Shown here in pieces: positions 1 to 9,236 of a DNA stretch of 64,000 nt (its first letter is position 1; every line of letters starts with the position of its first letter). Origin of the DNA: Thelephora terrestris (lineage: Eukaryota; Basidiomycota; Agaricomycetes; Thelephorales; Thelephoraceae); the NCBI GenBank assembly GCA_015956445.1, contig WIUZ02000002.1:3162001-3226000 (forward strand), read 5' to 3'. The notes below the pieces were generated by a model. It was not told the origin of the DNA. It made no database searches and worked only from the letters and a program-made list of their open reading frames with translations. The position numbers and the translations under genes are program-made.

Positions 1-1615
1 AGCATCTTCTGGGGAAATACCCTCCCTTTGCAAACGCAGTCTCTCCTTAGCTTCGTCGCGTTGGGCGACCTTCATCTCTAAATCGGCCTTGAGCTTTCTC
101 AAGGCATCCTCGAAACGGCGCTGCAAACAACACGATGAATTCATAGTGTGAAGGTGAGAGGGAGGGGACTCAAACCTTGATGAGAGGATTCGAGGAACTG
201 GCGATTTCGTGCTCCTTCTTCGCCACGGCTGCCGAAAGGTCTCGAATTTCCTCGTTCAGAAGTTTCATTGACTGCGAGGTCTCATCATCTTCATCCTCTT
301 CCTCTTCTTCGCTGTCGTCCTCGTCGTCTTCGTCGTCGTCATCATCTTCGTCACCCTCTTCGCCTTGATCACCGAACACCATATCAAGCTCTGCCGCCAG
401 CTCTTCGTCGATCTCACCATCTGGCTCCTCGTCACTCTTGTCATCGTGAGCGCCCTCGTCCTCACCGAAGTCGGCCGGTGTTGCGAGGTCTCCGGCTTCT
501 GAGGTGGGGCCTGGAGTAATCGGGTTGACTATGGGGTCACGATCCACCAGTTCCGAGTCTGAGAGATCTGGATTGACGTTTTCGAGTATCTCTTTTGACA
601 GGGGTTACCCGGAGTAGACTTTGGGTGATAGGGCGGACGTACCGTACTTCACGTCCGATGCTTGCGCATCGGCTTCCAACAACCGTTCAACCGCCTCTTC
701 CACGCTCTCAATCGTCTAATATGGGTCACACATTATTCTGTTGCACGCAACTGAGCGAGTCAGCGGGGAAACGTACTCTCTTGTTGATTCGTTTGCGGAA
801 CCGTCGTTTCCGGACCCAATGTAGTGGAGGCGTGATTCCGTGCGGCCACAGGAACTCGTCGACGTCGAACTTTCGCTCAGGCTGGTGGTGTTCATCAACT
901 ATCTTGTCTTGAACCACGAGCATCTACAATCTCGCGAGTCAACAGGGTCCTGGTTGATTTTAAGGCAACCCCACGAAACCTGACAGATATCCGCGACTTT
1001 GAACATCTGCTTGTTGTCCAAAGTCTTTTGTGATTCTATCACACATGGCAGGTCGACGAGTCGAGAGGAGTAGGTCGAGTTTCCAACGTGAAAGACGCCG
1101 CGCCGTGAATCTGACACCAAACGTAAGCTCGCGGCAGTGCGGTATGTCCTGGATGCGAGAGACGAACCTTTGAACTTGAACCAGACGTCGTCTGAAATCT
1201 CTCTCGATGATACAGTCTTCCTCAGCTTCTCACAGTCCTCCCCTGGCGGCAGTCTCAGGATGAATTGTTCTTCAAATGCCAGTTCTTCCTCGTCGTCTGA
1301 GTCGAGCTCGCGATCGTATGGCCCCAAGAATGACATCCCAGGAGCTTGGGCGGCAGCCTTCTCGCTCAGCTTCAGTTTCAACTTGGGCTGTGATTTTGCT
1401 TTCTGCAGGCCGCGCAACCTATCAGAAGAGTCGGAAATAATCGGTGTCTGAGCCATTGACACTGTTCTGCGCGGTCTGCCAGAGGTGGACACGCCGGTGG
1501 ACATTGGAGTTGCAGGGGTCGGAGGGTTTCCGTAGAAAGAGTCAGGATTTGTCGTGATGTCCAGTCCAAACCCAGACAGGTCATTGTCATCGACGACTAT
1601 CAAATCTTCTTGCAT
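1..1615 (-). CDS. TAF7: TFIID subunit TAF7 (TAFII55), 3' end outside the window
   Basis: Component of the TFIID general transcription factor, acting in the nucleus at RNA polymerase II promoters. The TAF7 core domain is clear: EEQFILRLPPGEDCEKLR, then DDVWFKFKDSRRGVFHVG, LVDLPCVIESQKT, MFKVADICQMLVV, DEFLWPHGITPPLHWVRKRR and FRKRINKRTIESVEEAVE. These pieces join in frame when GT-AG introns at 1111-1167, 924-979, 716-776, 592-642 and 121-175 are removed. A long Asp/Glu run follows the core (about 280-370) and then a heptad-like basic/acidic helix that leaves the window at base 1. I chose the ATG at 1613-1615 (MQEDLIVVDDNDL); the frame stays open upstream to about 1810, where a TTGCAG acceptor-like site suggests a possible extra 5' exon. 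The sequence and order of blocks are seen; the function is from the family. Confidence 0.9.
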
Positions 1616-1908
1616 GGCGATGGATTGTTGAGCAGACCGGAGGACAGATGGGCACAGACCCAGTCGCTCACGGTTGCCGATGAATCGACTGACCATCTGC
1701 GGTTTGTCCTCTACTTCCACTTGGTCGCTCTTTTCCCACGGTCCCCTCCTGCGAGGATTCGTCCCCTGGAGGGCCATCGCTGGACATCGGTCACTCTGGA
1801 ACATCTGCAACAGTCAATTGGGGTAAGTTGGTTGTAGAGATCAGGTTGGATCACGTACTGGAAGCGGATACAAAGCCTACGGGCCTCTCTGCTGACGGGT
1901 AAGGTCTG
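1616..1908. other. TAF7 upstream region, possible 5' exon and promoter
   Basis: The frame of TAF7 continues upstream of the chosen start to an acceptor-like TTGCAG near 1806-1811. A donor-like GTACGT on the minus strand lies about 45 bases further upstream. A short 5' exon or leader exon is therefore possible. No other gene is visible. The outer family-L LTR is inserted at 1914, about 300 bases upstream of the chosen ATG. Confidence 0.4.
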
Positions 1909-1913
1909 CTACC
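1909..1913. repeat. Target site duplication CTACC, left copy (outer LTR)
   Basis: CTACC directly precedes TGTCAGG. The same five bases follow the other end of the outer element at 19434-19438. Five-base duplications are usual for LTR-element integrase. Confidence 0.85.
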
Positions 1914-2541
1914 TGTCAGGCCGACGCGACCTCTACAGTTCAATAGCACTCTTGCTATCCAAACCTATCACACTCAGGGGTCAAACACACAGTTATGACC
2001 CTGTTGCAAACCCAGGGATATCGGAAGTCTCTTCACAGACTAGATAAGAGAAGAGGAGAAAGAAGGAGACAAGGGTCTTCAGGCACTCTTGCTCTAAGCA
2101 CACAGCAGTAGAGGTCACGGAGAGTCTGATGATAACAAATCTAAGGAGTACAGGCTAAACTACTCTGAGTATATATACTACTTAGATTTGTGATGTGACC
2201 GTTACATGTAACTACCCTAAAGATACAAACACAGACAAACATGGTCCGTGCGCAGCACTGCATGGTCTGTGCGTTACGTGGTGACTAATGCTACAAATTA
2301 TCAGCTGATAAACGAAAGTGTGGCGGCCAATAGCAATTTGAGAGCATTACAGAGCAATTACAAAGCATGACGTAGCCTGGGAATGTTCGGAAGGAATGTG
2401 GATATGACTGACTAACAGCCAATGGCAAAAGGGGAGCATATGACTAAGAAATAGGGGCATATGATGTCATGTGGGTCATGCGCAGTAAACAATAGAAATG
2501 ATGACTCAACTCCTGAGTTGTGAAAGGGGCGTGGCATTTGG

Positions 2542-2548
2542 TATATAA
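2542..2548 (+). promoter_or_regulatory. TATA box of the family-L LTR gene
   Basis: TATATAA lies about 60 bases before the ATG at 2608. A short leader with pyrimidine-rich stretches and the start context GCCAACATG follow. The same box is kept in the inverted family-L copy, where it reads on the minus strand at about 18724-18732. The spacing is typical of a fungal core promoter, so it is likely to be the promoter of the coiled-coil gene rather than of the retroelement. Confidence 0.5.
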
Positions 2549-2607
2549 CCAAAGGGGGTTGGATGACTGGTCTTCCAACAAACCTCCCTTTGTTACACAC
2601 AGCCAAC

Positions 2608-3872
2608 ATGCCTCGTGCTTCTACTCGCAATCCCACTCGTCGTTCCTCCTCCTATTCTCCTGTTCAGGAGAACAACTACAACATTGACCGCTTCTCCCAT
2701 GCCCGCCGTGATCCGTCCCGCCCTTATCCTACTTTGGGAGCGGTTATGGACCGGACCGCCACCGCCGACCCTAATGAGGGGTTCTCTGATTTAGGTGGGG
2801 GCCCTGCTTGCGCATTCCGATTTAGGAAACCAAGCTAACTCCTTTTAGGTTTCAGGGACTTTCTCCAGGCCGCTCGTAGGGTGTCTCGGCGCAAGTTGGC
2901 GCGTATCGAGACTAACCCGTATGCGAACGAACTCCTCAATAGGGGTGTTGAGTTCGTGACTGAGGCCAACGAAACCTTCAACTCCGTGTTGGAGGCCAGC
3001 GTTCTCCATACGGGGAACGTTGGGTCCATGTTGATGGACGAAGTGGCTCACGTCAACGAGCGTATTGATGGTCGTCATGAGGAGATTGAAGCCTTGGAGA
3101 ATTGGAAGGAGGATATGCAGGGGGTCATTCATGGACAGGAAGATAGTGTTGTTCGGCAGGGGGCCGACATTGATTTGCTGAAGGTAAATGTGGGGTCGGG
3201 AGATAATTGACTTCTCTAACCCAACATTTCCTTTTTAGGGAGAGGTGACTACTTTGAAGGACTTGGTCCGGGCTCTGGTTACCAAAACCGGAGAATTGGA
3301 GGACGATAAGGTAAGGGGTAGGGGTTGAAGATAATTGATCTCTTCTAACCCTATTCCTTTAGGTTCGCCTTACTCGTCGTGTCTCCGAGTTGACCGGAGA
3401 AGTTCGGGATCTCCAGAGGAGGTGCATCGAGCCGGAAGTCCGAGTCGAAGAGGAGGATGAAGAAGAGGTTCTGCATCGGGCCGGGTCGCCGATAATTCCC
3501 AATCGGGCTGAGTCGCCTCCCGCTCGTCTGTTAGTTCGTCACGAGAACAGGTTGGTTCCTGTTGATGATGAGGTTATCGAGATCGGGAGCGACGAGTTCT
3601 ATCAGAACTTGGGAGTTGTTCGTAGGGACACCCCTCGTCCTGGTTTCGTATCTACTCCTTGGGGTAGTCGCCGTCAATGGCCTGCTCTGGAGTATGATCC
3701 GTATGCCGAGTTCGTTCCTGATAGCGAACCGAACTCTGACACAGAGCTTCCAGATTACGACGACTTGTCGGACGTAGACCCGAACGAGATCTGGGAGCAG
3801 AACTGGGTGAATGAGGAGTTGGTGAGATCGGCGTTGGAAGTAGTACAAAGGATTCGAAGAGATATTGATTAG
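2608..3872 (+). CDS. Family-L LTR-borne coiled-coil protein, four exons, function unknown
   Basis: I do not recognise this family. Exons 2608-2794, 2849-3183, 3239-3310 and 3363-3872 join in frame at GT-AG borders and give about 367 residues. The N-terminus is basic and Ser/Arg-rich (MPRASTRNPTRRSSSYSP). A long charged helical region with heptad-like spacing runs from about residue 65 to 215. The last 150 residues are acidic and Pro-rich, with DDEVIEIGSDEFYQN and a tail ending VVQRIRRDID. A TATA box precedes the ATG by about 60 bases. The inverted copy encodes nearly the same protein, with changes that leave the frame open across the last exon. That pattern suggests past selection on the protein. 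It could be a captured host gene or an element accessory gene. Confidence 0.6.
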
Positions 3873-4267
3873 ATAACTCTTTTGTACTGTCGGCTTCCAA
3901 TTAATCTTCTTTCTATTTTGTCTATTGTGCGTGATCCATGAGTCATAAAACATAATGGTTTTCGTAAGTCCAATCCAAGGGTCAGATTAATAAGCCGGTT
4001 GACTTCTGCGAGAGGTCAGCGCGCGACGCTTATTAATACATCCCTTGTTGTCGGTAGCCTGAATATCTACTAGTCGTCCAGGGGCAACGGAGGGCCAGGT
4101 AGGGGGGATCTTCGTATGAAGGTCCGCCGGTACATGTTCACGTATTATACCTCGGGTCTTCTGGGGTATCTTGACTAGTAGCACGTTCCACGTATTGGAC
4201 TTTGAGTCGTTAAGCATAGAGCATACTGCATAATAAACAGTTTACCGCCGTGTTTAGGGCAGGGCAC
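3873..4267 (-). other. Non-coding 3' part of the outer family-L LTR
   Basis: No gene seen. This stretch is the end of the outer LTR up to the point where the inner copy is inserted. It contains a 20-base motif (4038-4057) shared exactly with the chromovirus LTR at 6676-6695. The last five bases, GGCAC at 4263-4267, are the left target duplication of the inner LTR. The reverse complement of most of this stretch recurs from about 4345 onward in the inner LTR, which produces the apparent palindrome. Confidence 0.7.
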
Positions 4268-4731
4268 TGTGATGATTTCGCCGTTTACCCCCTTTCATTT
4301 CCTTTATTTAACGCCTCATCACCACTAAGTCAGTTGGTGCCTTGCCCTAAACACGGCGGTAAACTGTTTATTATGCAGTATGCCCTATGCTTAACGACTC
4401 AAAGTCCAATACGTGGAACGTGCTACTAGTCAAGATACCCCAGAAGACCCGAGGTATAATACGTGAACATGTACCGGCGGACCTTCATACGAAGATCCCC
4501 CCTACCTGGCCCTCCGTTGCCCCTGGACGACTAGTAGATATTCAGGCTACCGACAACAAGGGATGTATTAATAAGCGACGCGCGCTGACCTCTCGCAGAA
4601 GTCAACCGGCTTATTAATCTGACCCTTGGATTGGACTTATGAAAACCATTATGTTTTACGACTCATGGATCACACGCAATAGACAAAATAGAAAGAAGAT
4701 TCATTGGAAGTCAACAGTACAAAAGAGTTAT

Positions 4732-5892
4732 CTAATCAATATCTCTTCGGATCCTTTGTACTACTTCCAATGCCGATCTCACCAACTCCTCATTCACCCA
4801 GTTCTGCTCCCGGATCTCGTTCGGGTCCACGTCCGACAAGTCATCGTAATCTGGAAGCTCCGTATCAGAGTTTGGTTCACTATCGGGAACGAACTCGGCG
4901 TACGGATCATACTCCAGAGCAGGCCATTGACGGTGACTACCCCAAGGAGTAGAAACGAACTCAGGAAGAGGAGTGTCCCTACGGACGACTCCTACGTTCT
5001 GGTAGAATTCGTCGCTCCCGATTTCAATGACCTCATCATCAATAGGAACCAACCTATTCTCATGACGGACCAACAGACGAGCGGGCGGCGACTCAGCCCG
5101 ATTAGGGATAATCGGCGACCCGGCCCGATGCAGAACTTCCTCTCCCTCTTCTTCTTCGACTCGGACCTCCGGCTCGTTACACCTCCTCTGGAGATCCCGG
5201 ACTTCTCCGGTCAACTCGGAGACACGACGGGTAAGGCGAACCTAAAAGAATAGGGTTAGAAGAGATCAATTATCTTCAACCCCTACCCCTTACCTTGTCG
5301 TCCTCCAACTCTCCGGTCTTAGTAACCAGAGCCCGGACCAAGTCCTTGAGAGTAGTCACCTCTCCCTAAAAAGAAAGTTTGAGTTAGAAAGGTCAATTAC
5401 TCCTGACCCAAACTTTCTTACCTTCAACAAATCAATATCGGCACCCTGCCGAACGATGCTATCCTCCTGTCCGTGAATTACGCCTTGCATATCTTCCTTC
5501 CAATTCTCCAAAGCTTCAATCTCCTCACGACGACCATCAATGCGCTTGTTAACGTGAGCCACTTCGTCCATCAACATGGACCCAACGTTCCCCGTATGGA
5601 GAACGCTGGCCTCCAACACGGAGTTGAAGGTCTCATTGGATTCCGTAACGAACTCAACACCCCTATTGAGGAGTTCGTTCGCATAAGGGTTGGTCTCGAT
5701 GCGCGCCAACTTGCGCCGAGACACCCTACGAGCAGCTTGGAGGAAGTCTCTAAAACCTAAAAGGAGTTAGCTTGGTTTCCTAGATCGGAATTCGCAAGCA
5801 GGGCCCCCACCTAAATCAGAGAAACCCTCATTAGGGTCGGCGGTGGCGGTCCTATCCATAATAGCCCCCAAAGTAGGATAAGGGCGGGATGG
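4732..5892 (-). pseudogene. Inner family-L coiled-coil gene, major part, interrupted by the chromovirus
   Basis: This is the counterpart of the gene at 2608-3872, on the minus strand. The last exon (ending at 4732) and the upstream coiled-coil exons are preserved with the same intron positions. The first exon is cut at 5892, where the 12.7-kb chromovirus lies; its remaining 5' piece is at 18563-18666. Treated as a fossil of the interrupted LTR. Confidence 0.7.
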
Positions 5893-6675
5893 TGTCAGGG
5901 CCACTCTACCCTAACCACTACCAGTGCACTGAGCCGACTCCGCAGAGTACTCACTAGTCCAACTAGTTTGTGAGAGAACGATCACGTCTCTATTCTTCCG
6001 GTAGGTTGTCCGAGGTCACTACAAGTCAGGTCGAAATCCTAAAGAGAAACCCAACCTAAACCGTACTTCGTTCGGTTTAACAAGCAAGGGTTTATCCCTA
6101 CAACAGGATTGATGACTCCACCAGTTGATCGACTGGACGCTCGAGGTGTTCTAATATGACTGCTGGGAGTCTATAGTTACGAGGCGCAGTTGACGCGCAG
6201 AGCGGGAGGGAGAGCAGATGGGGGTGTCTTGGATCAAACAAAAAACTCTGACTTGTCCTTAACTGCAACTGGGCTGAGAAGGGCAGAGGATTTCCTGAGG
6301 TAACAAAACTAAGGTACTACGATACAGCCACAGTTGCTACTTATACTTAAAGGAGTGGCCATGACGTCAATACCCTAATATACCCTTATCAAGCCAGAAC
6401 AAAGGGAGATAAGGAGTGTGAGAACGCTAAGTAAGGGAAGCGAACAAAGGTGACGCGTGAGAGAATAAAGGACAAAGGGCCTTACTAGCGTGTGAAGGAT
6501 TGCATAAAAGATAACGAATGTCCGCATGAAACATAGGGGTAGAGATAACACTAGTCCTAAAAGAAAGAGGGGCATGGGTCATGAAAGTTCGTACCTGAAT
6601 CTAGACCACACCCAAGGGTCAGGTGAGCACCGTCTCTGAGCTTCTGTGATTGGCTAGAGATCAAAGGCACTCTAC

Positions 6676-6695
6676 ACATCCCTTGTTGTCGGTAG
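6676..6695 (+). repeat. 20-base motif shared with family-L LTRs
   Basis: The sequence ACATCCCTTGTTGTCGGTAG occurs here and, in the second LTR, at 16017-16036. It also occurs in the outer family-L LTR at 4038-4057 and in reverse complement in the inner one near 4552-4571. The flanking sequence is not alike. It could be a conserved regulatory or packaging site, or a trace of common descent. Confidence 0.5.
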
Positions 6696-7220
6696 GTGGT
6701 ATGATACCAACGGACAGGCAGTAACCTGGGAGTTGCAGCCGTAATCGCTTGATCAGACCCAGTCTTGATTAGGCATAGCACCTGGGAATATCGTTCTTCC
6801 TAAGTGGCACCAGGGATTATATTCTTCGGCCGCCGTTCTCGGCTCGGGCCTACTCTGCTTCCAAAGCACAACTAGATCAGATAGGGTTACTATCCGATTA
6901 GAAGCACAGTGTCCAAATGTTGATACCCCGTGCCCACGTGTGTGTTCCAGGGTCTAGGGTTGTTCGTAATCGTAAAGTCATGAGGGGTCGTAAAGAGGGG
7001 TTCGTGATGTCATAAAGGGGTCATCAGGGTCTTGAGACCTATTTTTAGTGCGCGCGCGTTCTAGGCGTTCCGGAACGAAGTTCTTCCAAGGCCGTCCCGC
7101 GGGCCGAGGTGTCAGCTTGATGTAGTAAGCCGACGATGATGGTACAGGGGCGGAAGTTGATGTGACCCGGACCAATGAGGTTCGTCGAGGTAGGTCACGT
7201 GAAGGATCACCGATCTAGGC

Positions 7221-7230
7221 TATAAGAAGG
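7221..7230 (+). promoter_or_regulatory. TATA box of the chromovirus LTR gene
   Basis: TATAAGAAGG lies about 73 bases before the ATG at 7294, followed by a leader rich in CA and CT. The same arrangement is found in the second LTR at 16562-16571. It is on the opposite strand from the retroelement's own promoter. Confidence 0.5.
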
Positions 7231-7293
7231 ACGTCTTCTTGGAGCCATCCTTGATCAGCAACACCAGCAACTTCCCCATCCTCTTACCAAAAC

Positions 7294-8897
7294 ATGTCCT
7301 TCCCCAACAACCATACCTACAAAGTCGCCAATGGTATCTCTACCATCTCTCGCATCGACCGTCGTGCCGCCGCTCGCAAGACCTATGCCTGTGCGGCTGG
7401 GACTCCCTATACCACGGATGATCAGGTATGGGGGAGAGCTAGAGCTTCGTGTGTTTGCACTAACGCCTTCCTCTAGGTAGAGGTTACGTTCTTTAGGGCG
7501 TTGATGTCCTGCTAACGGCTTCTAGATCTTGGAGGTTGTCACAGAAGTGGACCCCGAACGTCTCAGGGAGACGATGCCTCATTTGACGGGGTTGACCTGG
7601 GACGACGAGCTCTGGGTCCGTACGATCATTGCCGAGAAGGTGGCCTTCCGGATGAGGGGTAGGTTCGGGGAGCTGGAGCATCCGATCAAGAAGGAGCTCT
7701 GGTATACCCTGCAAAGGGGAATCTACGATCAAGACCTATTGGAGCACGGAGCAACCGTTCCTCGGGCCGTCCGCCATGCCACCGCCGCCACCTCGTTACT
7801 GTGGTCGCTCGTTCGGGAGGGGGAGAGCAAAGTAGGTTCTCCGTTTGGATATTCGAGTATGACTCTCGACTAACCAAACTGCCTAGGTTGAACGATTGGA
7901 GCGTGAAGTGAAGGAAGCGAAGGCAGACGTCCTTCGTCTGTCAGCAGAGGGTCTTCAGATGAAAGAGACCTTGGCGGCCTTCCAGCAGGGGACGAACGAG
8001 GCGTTGGAGGCAATGGTCGCCAACCATCAAGAGTTGATCGCTGGGTTGAAGGTTCGGGACAACAACATCAAGGGGGCGTTGGCCAGGAGGGATGAAAAGG
8101 TAATGCCGCTTTCATCATTGCTTAAGATGATGGAAGCTGACATTTCCTAGACCGAAGAACTCGAGAACGTGGTGGCCGTGTTGACAGCGCAGGTCGAGTC
8201 CTTGCAGGACAAGACCTGTAACTGCAAGGAGGGTCCCAAATTGGTTGGTCAGGGGACCGCCGATGTTCCGTTCGAGTTGGAGTACGCCGACGAGGTGGTA
8301 CTCCCTTCTCCTAACCCGTCGTCCTATGCGACGCCTCCGATCGAGAACTCGGTTCCCGTTCCGACTCCAGGTCCGGCTTCCACCTTGGCCGCTTCCGACA
8401 AGGAGAACTGTGGGCGCTGCGTCTTGCAGCCGATCCATCAGTTGGTGAAGATCGAGGATGAGGTCATGGAGGTTGACCGAGCCGAAGATGCTCCGAGGGT
8501 CGCCGAGGTACGTCCGGTGACTAAGGGGCAACGTTGCAAGCGCTCTCGACGCCGTCCTGCTCATCGCATGGCTCCATCGGCTAATCCTTACCCTCGACCA
8601 GTTGAGTCGGATGGTGACCAATCTGATCGAGGTGGGGGACGAGAGTTCCGCTATCGGGTCCACCGTCCCTACCGACAGGTCGAGTCGGAGATCCAGCTTC
8701 GCCACCAGCTACGACTCGCAAGACAGGATCCCACCCAGGGGTCCGACGAGGGAGACGGAGGGTCGCTTGCCGACTACGTCGATAGTGCTGTCGAGCAGTC
8801 ACCCGGTGATGGCGATGTGGGACCAGGTGTTCCAGAGTTCAGTGACATCTGGGAGGCTGATCGGTCCGCTCGAAGGAGTCTCTTCCTATCGGCTTGA
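7294..8897 (+). CDS. LTR-borne antisense coiled-coil protein, four exons (left LTR copy)
   Basis: I do not recognise this family. Exons 7294-7425, 7526-7831, 7887-8099 and 8151-8897 join in phase 0 at GT-AG borders and give 465 residues. An N-terminal helical region contains LTWDDELWVRTIIAEKVAFR (about 70-90). A coiled coil (about 147-240) follows, starting VERLEREVKEAKADVLRLSA. Then come a Cys pair (CNCKEG), a Pro/Ser-rich disordered stretch, a basic patch (KRSRRRPAHR) and an acidic C-terminus. It lies wholly inside the LTR and antisense to gag-pol. It resembles the family-L LTR gene in layout (TATA, four exons, coiled coil, acidic tail) but not clearly in sequence. Expression and function are unknown. 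Confidence 0.6.
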
Positions 8898-9216
8898 ACT
8901 AGTCGTTCAGCTGAGTGCCGAAGATGGTGACGCCATGTTCGGGGAGGTTCTTGCGAGGAGGGGCCAGCACTACGATCTCCGGGATGGACGGTTGGTGACC
9001 TTCAGGCCTGCCGTAGATAGAGTCGACTTTTAAGGACGTAGGATAGCACTTGTATAGCTCGTTGTGGATTCGCTGGGAATAGTACGCGCGTGTGTGTGTT
9101 TCGAATGATTGGCATGAAGGATAAGGAGTGTGAAGCATTCAAAACATAAGAAGTGGTAAGAAAAGTTCGAAGAAAGAGCGTGTTATAAAAAGTTTAAAAA
9201 TACCATGTTCCTGACA

Positions 9217-9230
9217 TTATCCTCTTCCTG
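9217..9230 (-). other. Polypurine tract of the chromovirus
   Basis: Read on the minus strand, CAGGAAGAGGATAA directly precedes the 3' LTR. A purine tract next to the 3' LTR is the usual plus-strand primer of these elements. Confidence 0.6.
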
Positions 9231-9236
9231 GATTGA

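Larger units (their letters stand above)
5893..9216 (-). repeat. Chromovirus 3' LTR (left copy), 3324 bp
   Basis: Bounded by TGTCAGGGCC at 5893 and TTCCTGACA at 9216. It matches 15234-18557 along its full length. At 3.3 kb it is long for a fungal LTR. It has two promoter-like parts: a minus-strand TATA region near 6340-6350 with an initiator-like motif at 6300-6311, and a plus-strand TATA at 7221-7226 driving the LTR gene. The 1.4 kb before that gene (5893-7293) and the 320 bases after it (8898-9216) show no further coding evidence. Confidence 0.93.

Noticed and set aside
177-368. Plus-strand frame with a long serine run
   Set aside because: It is the mirror of the acidic Asp/Glu tract of TAF7 on the other strand.
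1914-5892. Giant palindrome, or terminal inverted repeats of a Polinton-like or foldback DNA transposon
   Set aside because: The TG...CA borders and separate five-base duplications at each level show two inverted solo LTRs of one family, one inserted in the other. No Polinton genes are present.
8115-8705. Minus-strand frames of 196 codons inside each LTR (also 17456-18046)
   Set aside because: They overlap exon 4 of the LTR gene, have no recognisable content and no own promoter. They are best seen as shadow frames.
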